This document shows, one piece after another, positions 18,491 to 26,421 of a stretch of DNA of 64,000 bases. A model generated the notes under the pieces. It was not told the DNA's origin. It was given only the letters and a program-made list of their open reading frames with translations, and searched no databases. A program made the translations under genes and the position numbers. Location: NCBI RefSeq assembly GCF_020042285.1, contig NZ_CP083388.1, forward strand, positions 1,948,001 to 2,012,000. Direction: 5' to 3'. Source of the DNA: Ferruginibacter albus. Its GTDB lineage: Bacteria > Bacteroidota > Bacteroidia > Chitinophagales > Chitinophagaceae. How positions within the stretch are numbered: position 1 is the first letter of the stretch; the number at the start of each line of letters is the position of its first letter.

Positions 18491-18535
18491 TCCCCTGTTG
18501 AAATACGGGTGTATATTTTTTATTATCTTACCACT

Positions 18536-18892
18536 ATGAAAAGAATATTTATATTGATTTGTTTTCTTTATTCAGCCAATTCTTTTGGACAACAAGTGAG
18601 CTATAACGATTTGGTGGGAGGACATTATAGAAATTCCAGCCATGATCAAAATGCTTTTAGTTTATATATAAAAGATAGTTCTCACTTTATGTTACAAGGT
18701 GAAAGGTTGTTCGTCACATATACTTATAAGTTAGATACCACTAATCACTTATTATTAGCTTTACAAATGAAGAAATACAACTACAAGCTTAAGAAGTGGG
18801 AATACTTTAAATCTGAAAAAATGATAAAGATTATTAGTAATAACGAGCTTATTGATGAAACTACCAATTCAACATTTAAGCGCATAAATTAA
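18536..18892 (+). CDS. Small secreted protein of unknown function
   Basis: The ATG at 18536 gives 118 residues starting MKRIFILICFLYSANSFGQ, a signal peptide with a FGQ cleavage site; an in-frame GTG at 18509 would spoil the signal. The mature part has predicted strands (FSLYIKDSSHFMLQ, LFVTYTYKLD, KKWEYFKSEKMIKII) and looks like a small lipocalin-type or copper-resistance-type barrel, but no family can be named. It resembles its divergent neighbour (18052-18450) in size and architecture. Confidence 0.65.
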   Translation: MKRIFILICFLYSANSFGQQVSYNDLVGGHYRNSSHDQNAFSLYIKDSSHFMLQGERLFVTYTYKLDTTNHLLLALQMKKYNYKLKKWEYFKSEKMIKIISNNELIDETTNSTFKRIN

Positions 18893-19208
18893 TTCTTAGT
18901 TGCTTACGCAATCATCGGAATAAACTTACCGTTTATTTTTCCCGAACAAATTTCATTAAGATAGGTAGATATTCGGATGGACGATCAAGCGAAAGTGTAC
19001 CCTGTCAACATTCCAACTCATATTAAACGAGCTAAGAACAAAATATTAGTAAATTTTATCAACTAAAAAGCTTATCTTGTATTCATTAACTCCTAATTGC
19101 AGATAACTACATTTCCAAATCGTTACAGTTGAGCGTAACAACACTTGTTCTTCTTCTACCATTTTAAGTTAATTACGGGCTTTCTATTATTTATTTTTAA
19201 ATCTCTTA
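18893..19208 (+). other. 316-bp intergenic strip
   Basis: Apart from the TAGTTGCTTACGCAATCAT phrase (18898-18916), shared with 17518, and a 29-codon open frame at 18977-19066 that I do not credit, I see nothing. The last 60 bases are AT-rich and probably contain the promoter of the response-regulator gene. Confidence 0.5.
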
Positions 19209-19565
19209 ATGAACAATATACTAATTGCGGATGATTCCCAGGATCTTTTGGATCTGTTTACTTATATGTACAAACGACGAAACATAAATATATCTACCGT
19301 TACCGATAAAAAATCACTGTTAGATTTTTTGCAAAGGATCAAACCGAATTTAATATTGCTGGATATAGCATTACAGGGAGATTGTGGTTTGGAGATATGT
19401 AAAAAATTAAAAGAAGAATACAGTGATATCCCGATTATTCTAATGTCAGGAAACGCTAATAAACTAAAGCAATACAGAGATTATAATGCTGATGATATTA
19501 TCGAAAAACCGTTCAGCGTAGAAACGGTTTTATTAAAAGTCAAAGAATTTATGGGTACCTCTTGA
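19209..19565 (+). CDS. Stand-alone response-regulator receiver protein
   Basis: 118 residues, a single CheY-like receiver domain and nothing more. The acidic pocket is ADDS (Asp8, Asp9), the phospho-acceptor Asp52 lies in LILLDIAL, the switch Ser80 in ILMSGN, and the invariant Lys100 in IEKPFS. All catalytic residues are present, so it should be phosphorylatable by a histidine kinase. No kinase or output domain is nearby, so partner and role are unknown. Confidence 0.9.
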   Translation: MNNILIADDSQDLLDLFTYMYKRRNINISTVTDKKSLLDFLQRIKPNLILLDIALQGDCGLEICKKLKEEYSDIPIILMSGNANKLKQYRDYNADDIIEKPFSVETVLLKVKEFMGTS

Positions 19566-19585
19566 TTTATCCTCAAAATGGCATT

Positions 19586-19915
19586 TCAATCCAAATGCAT
19601 TTCCCTGTTCCTGAAATAATTGATGAGATCACTTATAAACCAGATGGCAACAGAAATTGCTATAAGGGTATTTATCCAGCTCCATACTTTATAGGAAAAA
19701 ACTATAGGTGCAACCGGGTTAAATAAAATGGCACAACCCAAACTTAATACGGAACCAATGGGTTGATCATTCTTAATAGCTGCAAAAACCAGGTAAAAAA
19801 ACCCTATGCAGACTATAATGCGCATAGAATCATAAAACTTATAATACTGGTTTGAAAGGCTAAGCAATAATAATATTACAATTATTAGCTTCACTATTAT
19901 TCTCAAAAATTTCAT
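19586..19915 (-). CDS. Small four-helix membrane protein (DUF6804-like)
   Basis: The ATG at 19915 gives 109 residues with a hydrophobic N terminus; the in-frame TTG at 19954 is disfavoured. Four hydrophobic stretches: IIVKLIIVILLLLSL, IIVCIGFFYLVFAAI, SVLSLGCAILFNPVAPIVF and WINTLIAISVAIWFISDLI. The layout and the ALLFxP-like turn (AILFNPVAPI) resemble the DUF6804 family of small membrane proteins of unknown function. Confidence 0.6.
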   Translation of the reverse strand: MKFLRIIVKLIIVILLLLSLSNQYYKFYDSMRIIVCIGFFYLVFAAIKNDQPIGSVLSLGCAILFNPVAPIVFSYKVWSWINTLIAISVAIWFISDLINYFRNREMHLD

Positions 19916-20226
19916 AAACGAGTTAAAGATAATAGCTACAAAATTTGATGCCAAAAAAATCTATTTATTATGACATTTTATATTTAAGATCATGCAGGCT
20001 AAGCTTTTTATTATTAAAAATATAGATATCAACTCTACTCATATTTTAATTTAGCTAAATATGAAGGATTAAATAAGACTTTAAAACACATTGAATTTCA
20101 ATACCCTAATTTTAATTTGTAAATTTTTGTTAAAATAAATTTGTAGTTTAACACTTTTGATCTAAATTGTACTTATCCCGCTCTACGAAGACTGTATACA
20201 TTACTTAATCTTTAAAATGTACAATT
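19916..20226 (+). other. 311-bp AT-rich strip with a candidate promoter
   Basis: Very AT-rich. TAAATTTG at 20136-20143 fits the Bacteroidota -7 consensus TAnnTTTG, 83 bases before the small ORF at 20227; the nearest upstream TTTG is only 16 bases away, so the match is imperfect. Nothing else is seen. Confidence 0.35.
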
Positions 20227-20355
20227 ATGTTTACAGTTATTTTTATTCTTATCGCAGTTGCACTTACAGTGACAATTTTTAAAGATGTATTATCTGAAGT
20301 TTACAAAGATTCTTCAAATTCTGTTTCTAAGATTTTCAAAAAAGAAAAGAATTAA
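20227..20355 (+). CDS. 42-residue single-helix membrane protein
   Basis: ATG 20227 to TAA 20355. The product has one N-terminal membrane helix (MFTVIFILIAVALTVTIF) followed by a charged amphipathic tail ending KIFKKEKN, the form of a small single-pass inner-membrane protein with a positive cytoplasmic end. Coding is supported by the helix-then-basic-tail architecture, an isolated position with a candidate promoter upstream and a hairpin 22 bases downstream. No family is recognised. Confidence 0.5.
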   Translation: MFTVIFILIAVALTVTIFKDVLSEVYKDSSNSVSKIFKKEKN

Positions 20356-20377
20356 TATCTGTTGTAGCGCTTGAATT

Positions 20378-20406
20378 AAGTACCTGTTTAACAGGTGCAG
20401 GTACTT
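20378..20406 (+). terminator. Stem-loop after the 42-residue gene
   Basis: AAGTACC (20378-20384) pairs with GGTACTT (20400-20406). A competing inner stem CCTG/CAGG is possible. The following T run is weak, so it could be a terminator or part of a structured RNA leading to the gene at 20555. Confidence 0.4.
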
Positions 20407-20554
20407 TATCGCTTCTTACCTGCGCTGTCCTTAATTATTCAACTTTATATAGTAGATGGCTTGCCCGCTCTTAATTGTTCAACAGTTAAGCAATTTCGTG
20501 CCTTATTTATACGTTTTGTTTAAAGATCTTGTTTACTAACCAATAAATTCTTTT

Positions 20555-20974
20555 ATGAGCAATTCAATCGTGTTCATATCAAAGCCTGCTATTTTGAACA
20601 ATACGCTTCCTAAAACAAAACCCGAAAGTTTTGTACCTGATTTTCATTATGAAATCAACAAGCCCGCAGGTATAGAAAACATAGCTCTTGCAATTGATCT
20701 TATTTACAATATCCAGGCTGCTGAAACGATCTTTACTTTCAGCACACGTTCTGTTTGTGAAATTGAAACCAAACATTCTGAAACAGAAATTTACATGATA
20801 TTGCACCGGGCAATGAAAGTGGTGATCGATAATTTCCGGCAGATGTTCAGAGAGTTGAACCTGGAAGGTTATACCAATGATATAGATGTTTTATTCCCCT
20901 ATCCAAAGTACGATGCTATACAGCCGGTGCTACGAGAGATTTTCAATCCTGCTATTAGTTTTATAAATAATTAG
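20555..20974 (+). CDS. Cytoplasmic protein of unknown function
   Basis: 139 residues, no signal or membrane segment. A strand-rich centre (IALAIDLIYNIQ, ETIFTFSTRSVCEIET) is followed by a helix (MILHRAMKVVIDNFRQMFREL) and a segment rich in Pro and Tyr (VLFPYPKYDAIQPVLREIF). I do not recognise a family. The start is the only good ATG and is preceded by about 200 bases of noncoding sequence with a hairpin. Confidence 0.6.
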   Translation: MSNSIVFISKPAILNNTLPKTKPESFVPDFHYEINKPAGIENIALAIDLIYNIQAAETIFTFSTRSVCEIETKHSETEIYMILHRAMKVVIDNFRQMFRELNLEGYTNDIDVLFPYPKYDAIQPVLREIFNPAISFINN

Positions 20975-21165
20975 TACTTCGATTAAAAAGCATTCCTCCA
21001 TTTGAGATTTATCAAGCCTTATTTCTTTTTACAAAGCAATCTATTTTAACTTAAAACAGTCTACTAACTGTTAAATGCCCCTAGGTTATCCACTATAATC
21101 GATTACAGGTGCAAAACTTAATATTCTATTTTTAAAATAAATTGTCCACTTTTAACGTTACAAAA

Positions 21166-21279
21166 ATGATGATTCACGTACTGACAACCATATTGTTTTT
21201 CGTAGTGCTTTTTCTCATCATTCTTCCGGTAAGGATGATCAGCTCTTTATTTGCTTTTATGGGAAGTTTCTTTTTATAA
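21166..21279 (+). CDS. 37-residue hydrophobic membrane peptide
   Basis: ATG 21166 to TAA 21279. Almost the whole product is hydrophobic (MIHVLTTILFFVVLFLIILP, then VRM, then SLFAFMGSFFL), consistent with a membrane peptide with one or two helices. A stem-loop that could terminate transcription in either direction lies 46 bases downstream. Evidence for expression is indirect. Confidence 0.4.
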   Translation: MMIHVLTTILFFVVLFLIILPVRMISSLFAFMGSFFL

Positions 21280-21320
21280 TTTCTTTTAAAAGTGAATTTG
21301 CTGTGCCATGAGAATAAACT

Positions 21321-21348
21321 AAAAAGGTGATTGCCTTTGACAATCACC
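21321..21348 (-). terminator. Rho-independent terminator of gyrA (possibly bidirectional)
   Basis: GGTGATTG (21326-21333) pairs with CAATCACC (21341-21348). On the minus strand the stem is followed by TTTTT (21325-21321). A T run at 21355-21361 could serve plus-strand transcripts. Confidence 0.85.
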
Positions 21349-21375
21349 CTTAAGATTTTTTACTTTAAACTGTTA

Positions 21376-23943
21376 CTATTCTACTCCCGGAGTTTCGTTG
21401 TTTTCTGTTTCGTTCTGTTGTTGTTCCGGAGCTTCACCTTCTTCAGTTGGTTCCTCTTCTTCCTTTTCATCCATTTTGGTAATAGCTGCAATTTCATCCC
21501 CTTCATCCACACGAATTAACTTAACACCCTGGGTAGCTCTTCCCTGTTCACTAATACTTGCAACACTCATACGTATGGTAATACCGCTAACGCAGGTTAT
21601 CATCAGATCTTCTTTTTCAGATACATCCAATAAGCCAACCAATGAACCGGTCTTATCCGTAACATTAATTGTTTTTACTCCTTTACCTCCTCTATTAGTA
21701 ATACGATACTCATCTACCGGCGTACGCTTACCGTAACCTTTTTCACTTACCACTAAAACAGTTCGGATATTATCTTCTTTTGTCACGCATACCATCCCTA
21801 CTACTTCATCTTTTTCATCATCCACTTCAATGCCGGCTACACCTATTGCACCTCTGCCGGTTGGTCTTACTTTTTCTTCAGGGAAACGAATGGCACGTCC
21901 GCTTTTAACTGCCAACATAATTTCGCAATTGCCGTTTGTTAATTTGGCTTCCAATAATTGATCGCCTTCCAAAACATTAATAGCATTAACACCTGTTTGG
22001 CGTGGACGGCTGAAATCTTCCAATGCTGTTTTCTTGATTATACCTTTCTTGGTACACAGAACAATGTAATTGTTCTTTACATACTCTTCGTCTTCAAGGT
22101 TTTTAATATCAATGATCGCACGCACTTTATCGTCCGGCGGCAACTGAATCACATTTTGAATGGCTCTACCCTTTCCGGTCTTATCTGCTTCCGGAATTTG
22201 ATACACATTCAACCAATAACATCTTCCTTTTTCAGTAAATATCAAAAGCGTATGATGTGTAGATGCTACAAACAAATGCTCGATGAAGTCTTCGTTACGG
22301 GTAGTGCTACCTTTAGAACCACGACCGCCTCTGCGCTGCTGGCGATACTCATCTGCAGATGTTCTTTTAATGTAACCTAAATGTGAAATAGTCACCACAA
22401 CATCCTCTTCCTCAATCAAATCCAGCATTCGTATCTCATCATCCAAATAGGTTATTTCTGTCTTACGTTCATCTGCAAACTTGGCTTTTACTTCTATTAA
22501 TTCATCTGTGATGATCTGATAACGCATTCCTTCATTGTTTAAAATCTCTTCCAGGTGTGCTATCAGTTTTAATATTTCTGCATGTTCTTCCCTGATCTTA
22601 TCTATCTCCATTCCGGTTAAACGCTGCAGGCGCAATTCCAATACCGCTTTGGCTTGTATCTCACTCATGCCAAACTGCGTCATCAATCCATCCTGTGCAA
22701 TTGCCGGGGTAGATGAATTACGTATCAAAGCGATCACTGCATCTAAATTATCCAACGCAATGATGTAACCTTCCAATATATGCGCTCTTTCTTTTGCTTT
22801 GCGCAATTCATATTGTGTACGACGAACAACCACTTCGTGACGGAACTCGATAAACTCTACTATTAGATCTTTCAGGTTTAATATTCTCGGTCTTCCTTTT
22901 ACCAAGGCCACATTATTAATACCGTACGATGTTTGCAGCTCCGTTAACTTATACAACTGGTTTATCACCACCTGTGCTACTGCATCTCTTCTTAGTTCAA
23001 CAACAATACGGGTGCCCTCTTTATTATTACTTTCGTTATTTACATCGGTTACACCGTCAATCAGCTTTTCATTAATAAGGTCGCCGATTTTTTGTGTAAG
23101 CGTATCACGGTTTACCTGGTAAGGAACTTCGGTAATAACTATCTTTTCTTTCCCTTTGCTATCTGTTTCAATATTGGTTTTACCTCTCAGCACTACCCTG
23201 CCTCTACCGGTATGCAGCGCCGATCTTATGCCTTCAAAGCCATAGATGATACCTCCGGTCGGGAAATCAGGTCCTTTTACAAAACCTGTCAGCTCTTCTA
23301 TAGTGATCTCTTTGTTTTGAATATAAGCGATACAACCGTCCACCACTTCGCCGAGGTTATGCGGCATCATGTTGGTTGCCATACCCACTGCAATACCGCT
23401 ACTGCCGTTTACCAGTAATTGCGGAATGCGTGTAGGCAATACGGTAGGTTCCTGCAACGAATCATCAAAGTTTAGCTGAAAATCGACCGTTTCTTTTTCT
23501 ATATCAGCCAACATTGCTTCAGCAATACGTTGCATACGTACTTCCGTATAACGCATAGCAGCCGGTGGATCTCCATCCTGGCTACCAAAATTTCCCTGTC
23601 CGTCAATTAATGTGTAACGCATAGCCCAATCCTGCGCCATACGAACCATGGTATCATACACCGAAGCATCTCCATGCGGATGATACTTACCCAGCACTTC
23701 CCCTACCACCCTGGCACTTTTCTTATAGGGTTTGTTAAACGTCATGCTAAGCTCGTTCATGGCAAAAAGCACACGGCGATGCACGGGCTTAAAACCATCA
23801 CGAACATCCGGCAGCGCACGTCCTACAATTACACTCATCGAGTAATCGATGTAGGATGTCTTCATTTGTTCTTCGATATTTACCGGGATTATTTTACCTC
23901 TGTTAGAAGGGTTTTCGTTGTTTAGATTTTCCTGATTCTCCAT
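21376..23943 (-). CDS. gyrA: GyrA: DNA gyrase subunit A
   Basis: 855 residues. Subunit A of the type IIA topoisomerase that introduces negative supercoils. The N-terminal breakage-reunion domain has the catalytic Tyr132 in AAMRYTEVRM, and the C-terminal pinwheel starts with the GyrA box QRRGGRGSKG (~residue 538), which separates it from ParC. An acidic tail ends the protein (Glu/Gln/Asn rich, last ~35 residues). In the quinolone-determining region HPHGDASVYD, the residue equivalent to E. coli Ser83 is Ala93 (codon at 23665-23667). It is transcribed alone and followed by a strong terminator. Confidence 0.97.
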   Translation of the reverse strand: MENQENLNNENPSNRGKIIPVNIEEQMKTSYIDYSMSVIVGRALPDVRDGFKPVHRRVLFAMNELSMTFNKPYKKSARVVGEVLGKYHPHGDASVYDTMVRMAQDWAMRYTLIDGQGNFGSQDGDPPAAMRYTEVRMQRIAEAMLADIEKETVDFQLNFDDSLQEPTVLPTRIPQLLVNGSSGIAVGMATNMMPHNLGEVVDGCIAYIQNKEITIEELTGFVKGPDFPTGGIIYGFEGIRSALHTGRGRVVLRGKTNIETDSKGKEKIVITEVPYQVNRDTLTQKIGDLINEKLIDGVTDVNNESNNKEGTRIVVELRRDAVAQVVINQLYKLTELQTSYGINNVALVKGRPRILNLKDLIVEFIEFRHEVVVRRTQYELRKAKERAHILEGYIIALDNLDAVIALIRNSSTPAIAQDGLMTQFGMSEIQAKAVLELRLQRLTGMEIDKIREEHAEILKLIAHLEEILNNEGMRYQIITDELIEVKAKFADERKTEITYLDDEIRMLDLIEEEDVVVTISHLGYIKRTSADEYRQQRRGGRGSKGSTTRNEDFIEHLFVASTHHTLLIFTEKGRCYWLNVYQIPEADKTGKGRAIQNVIQLPPDDKVRAIIDIKNLEDEEYVKNNYIVLCTKKGIIKKTALEDFSRPRQTGVNAINVLEGDQLLEAKLTNGNCEIMLAVKSGRAIRFPEEKVRPTGRGAIGVAGIEVDDEKDEVVGMVCVTKEDNIRTVLVVSEKGYGKRTPVDEYRITNRGGKGVKTINVTDKTGSLVGLLDVSEKEDLMITCVSGITIRMSVASISEQGRATQGVKLIRVDEGDEIAAITKMDEKEEEEPTEEGEAPEQQQNETENNETPGVE

Positions 23944-24059
23944 AAAAATTAATAGTCTGCGAAGTTAACCATTTAGCAGCGGTTTTCCTTACTAAAATAA
24001 GGTGTTTTGAGTGGGTTTTTGTTCACATTTTTAGGCGTGATTGTGGGTATGTTTATATA

Positions 24060-24132
24060 AAAAAAGGAACACTGATAACGCTGATTTTTAAGAGGATCAG
24101 GATTATCATAAAAATCATAAAAAATCAGCGTT
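24060..24132 (-). terminator. 13-bp inverted repeat after the XRE gene, terminator-like
   Basis: AACGCTGATTTTT (24077-24089) and AAAAATCAGCGTT (24120-24132) are perfect inverted repeats starting one base after the XRE stop codon. On the minus strand the stem is followed, after about a dozen bases, by TTTTTTT (24066-24060). The long stem and ~30-base loop could also be an intergenic repeat element. Confidence 0.5.
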
Positions 24133-24483
24133 CTATTTCCCCGCCAGTTCGTCCAAATAACGTTGCAAATCGCCCATTTTTTCAGGTGGCAATGCCCGAA
24201 GTTTGGCACTGATGGAAGCCTGCTTAGGTACCGCTTTTAATTTCTGCAAGGGATGTGTGGGAGCAACAGTGCTATTGTCTTTCGGTTGCCAGCTTAATAG
24301 TTCGGTAGGTGTGCAGTTAAGCAGCAGGCAAAGCTTTTCCAGCTTTACATAGGTAATACTTGCCTGTGTATGATCAACCAGCCGTGCGGCATCCACATGC
24401 GTAAAGCCATTTTTTACCAGCCAACGCTTCGGGTCTTCAATACCGATATTGTTGCAATGCTTTTTTATGTCGAGAAAGAGCAT
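24133..24483 (-). CDS. XRE/Cro-type helix-turn-helix regulator
   Basis: 116 residues. The N-terminal ~70 residues form a Cro/C1-type HTH (NGFTHVDAARLVDHTQASIT, then LEKLCLLLNCTPTELLSW). The C-terminal part is a helix-rich tail (ISAKLRALPPEKMGDLQRYL). Such short XRE proteins act as DNA-binding regulators or antitoxins; no toxin gene adjoins. The start at ATG 24483 is 41 bases from an array of degenerate 42-bp repeats, which could be its own operator region. It faces gyrA upstream in the same orientation. Confidence 0.8.
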   Translation of the reverse strand: MLFLDIKKHCNNIGIEDPKRWLVKNGFTHVDAARLVDHTQASITYVKLEKLCLLLNCTPTELLSWQPKDNSTVAPTHPLQKLKAVPKQASISAKLRALPPEKMGDLQRYLDELAGK

Positions 24484-24523
24484 AATAGAGTCGTTTTATT
24501 AAAGTTACCCAGGATATATTATT

Positions 24524-24745
24524 CGTCGATACCTCTACATTTATTTCATGATGATAAAAATCAATCATTGATAGAATAATAATTATTTGCTGCTAATAAG
24601 AGGATGACATTGATAGTATAAAAATTGTTTCCCGATGATAGTAGTATATCATTGATATTATAGGAAAGCTTCCTGCTGATAGTGGTACATCATCCATAGT
24701 AAAAAAATAATCATACACGATATAAAATAGCACATGAATGGTATA
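24524..24745. repeat. Degenerate 42-bp tandem array
   Basis: Five to six units start at 24524, 24566, 24608, 24650, 24691 and 24733 (steps 42, 42, 42, 41, 42). The shared core is CATTGATAgtATA at the unit start and a (C/T)GATgATA motif about 28 bases later. The outermost units (first and last) are weakest. The region is not open in any frame over its length. It lies directly upstream of the XRE gene. Confidence 0.6.
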
Positions 24746-25110
24746 TCAGCCTTCCCCAATCCTCCCGAAGGGAGGGCTTTCAAGAGTGTAATTGTTTAAG
24801 ACGGCGGATACTCATTAAAATAGAATTTTCCGAATATAGAAAGTTTTAGAAAGTTAAATAGGTCCGTCTTCGACAAGCTCAGACTGACAGCTCTTAGATA
24901 TGTTTGTCATGTTGAGCTTGTCGAAACGTGGCAAACATATCTAAAAGCGGCGGTTAATGATCTTACTCTTTATACTCGTGAACACTTTTATTGAATAATT
25001 AAACCCCTAAACAATACCTCTGCAAAAGAAAAAAGCAGGCAGCCAATTGTACTGTATCACATCTTAGATAAATCTATTCTTCTTTGTAACTTGTATTATA
25101 AACCTCAGCG
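24746..25110. other. Intergenic strip with palindromes and a REP pair
   Basis: Holds a perfect hairpin CCTCCC-GAA-GGGAGG (24761-24775) and a REP-like inverted pair (listed separately). The last 100 bases before the dehydrogenase gene are AT-rich and presumably carry its promoter; no clear -7 box is visible. Confidence 0.55.
24864..24947. repeat. REP-like inverted pair nested in a palindrome
   Basis: A 27-base REP (CCGTCTTCGACAAGCTCAGA plus CTGACAG, 24864-24890) is followed by its imperfect reverse complement (24905-24928). A second 16-bp inverted pair, 24891-24906 and 24932-24947 (one mismatch), brackets the second REP. The REP is the same sequence as in the modules at 26398-27282. Confidence 0.8.
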
Positions 25111-26421
25111 ATGCCTTCAACCATATTACTTTTTGGTGCCGGTAAATCTGCCACCGTTTTAATAGATCATCTCATCAGCGAAGCCGATACAAATGATTGG
25201 CTGGTTTTAATTGCAGACACCAACAAGGAACAGATTCTGGCTAAAACAAACAATGCCGCTTGTGTGCAGGCATTTGCCATTGATGTAAAAGATGATGCCG
25301 AACGGGGCGCTTTAATAAAGCGAGCTGATATTGTTATCTCCTTAATGCCGCCTGCTTTGCATATTCTTATTGCAAAAGATTGTGTTGCGTATAACAAGAA
25401 CTTACTCACCGCCAGTTATGTAGATGATGCTATAAAAACGCTGAGCGAAGAGATCAAAGAGAAAGGTTTACTCTTTCTATATGAAATGGGGTTAGACCCC
25501 GGCATTGACCATATGAGCGCCATGCAATTGATTGATTCCATAAAATCAAAAGGTGGAAATATCACTTCATTAAAAAGTCATTGCGGTGGATTGGTTGCAC
25601 CTGAAAGCGATGACAATCCCTGGCATTATAAAATAAGCTGGAATCCACGGAATGTAGTAATGGCGGGCAAAGCAGGCGCTGTATATAAGAAAGATGATCG
25701 TATCATAAAAGAAGAATACAGGCAATTGTTTATTGGTGATAGAAGAATAACAATTGATGGGCTTGATTTTTTAGCATGGTATCCTAACAGGGATTCATTG
25801 TTGTACATCGACCTTTACCATTTACAGGAAGCAAAAACTTTTATAAGAACAACTTTGCGGCATCATGAATTCATTTATGGCTGGAAAAAGATAATTGAAT
25901 TGGGACTTACCAATGAAGAACAGCGTTACGAAATAGTAACTACTTCACTATCTGACTTATTTAAAAATCAATTTAAAATTGTAAACGACAAAAGTGGCAT
26001 TATAGCCGAACAGCTAAGCTACCTGGGAATAGATGACAGCGATACGTTTATTCCGGCAGGAAAATATAGTGCTGCTGATATTTTACAATTCATTCTTGAA
26101 AAGAAGCTGGCGCTAAGAACAGGTGATAGGGATATGGTTGTAATGTGCCATGAAATTGAATATACGTTGGATGATGAAATTTATACTATACAAAGCAGCA
26201 TGATCGTAAAAGGGGAAAATGAAAGTAAAACGGCAATGGCAAGAACGGTTGGTTTGCCGTTGGGTATAGCGGCTAAATTGATTCTTACTAAAAAAATTCA
26301 ATTAACGGGATTACAGATCCCGGTTGCGAAGGAGATCTATGAGGCGGTGTTACCGGAGCTGCGGGAATTTGGAATCAATTTTACAGAGAATGCTGGCCCG
26401 TCTTCGACAAGCTCAGACTGA
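25111..26421 (+). CDS. Saccharopine dehydrogenase-like oxidoreductase
   Basis: 436 residues. N-terminal Rossmann domain with the dinucleotide loop ILLFGAGKSATVLIDHL (residues 4-20) and a C-terminal catalytic domain with family motifs EMGLDPGIDHMSAM and SHCGGLVAPESDDNPWHYK. It resembles the glutamate-forming saccharopine dehydrogenase/reductase group (LYS9 type) acting on lysine or related imino acids; the exact substrate cannot be settled. The last seven or so codons and the stop (GPSSTSSD*) are supplied by the REP copy that starts at 26398, so the native C terminus has been replaced or extended. Monocistronic. Confidence 0.85.
   Translation: MPSTILLFGAGKSATVLIDHLISEADTNDWLVLIADTNKEQILAKTNNAACVQAFAIDVKDDAERGALIKRADIVISLMPPALHILIAKDCVAYNKNLLTASYVDDAIKTLSEEIKEKGLLFLYEMGLDPGIDHMSAMQLIDSIKSKGGNITSLKSHCGGLVAPESDDNPWHYKISWNPRNVVMAGKAGAVYKKDDRIIKEEYRQLFIGDRRITIDGLDFLAWYPNRDSLLYIDLYHLQEAKTFIRTTLRHHEFIYGWKKIIELGLTNEEQRYEIVTTSLSDLFKNQFKIVNDKSGIIAEQLSYLGIDDSDTFIPAGKYSAADILQFILEKKLALRTGDRDMVVMCHEIEYTLDDEIYTIQSSMIVKGENESKTAMARTVGLPLGIAAKLILTKKIQLTGLQIPVAKEIYEAVLPELREFGINFTENAGPSSTSSD

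Noticed and set aside
18977..19066. 29-codon open frame in the 18893-19208 gap
   Set aside because: Short, no hydrophobic or other recognisable pattern, no promoter; chance is the simpler explanation.
21086..21094. TTATCCACT, one base from a DnaA box
   Set aside because: A single copy without AT-rich iterons or dnaA/dnaN nearby; no basis for an origin. The gyrA neighbourhood alone is not enough.
21398..23925. Plus-strand frames opposite gyrA (for example 21958-22380, 23092-23418)
   Set aside because: The sense strand is unmistakable gyrA; antisense frames have no motifs.
23973..24209. 78-codon minus-strand frame downstream of and overlapping the XRE gene
   Set aside because: It lies over the 3' end of the XRE gene in another frame and through the inverted repeat; composition is not protein-like.
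24524..24745. CRISPR array
   Set aside because: The 42-bp periodicity is of whole degenerate units, with no invariant repeat and unique spacer pattern and no cas genes.
25111..26421. Saccharopine dehydrogenase gene as part of the REP/GIY-YIG element
   Set aside because: It is a full-length housekeeping-type enzyme; the REP only touches its 3' end, so it is better seen as the insertion neighbour than as cargo.
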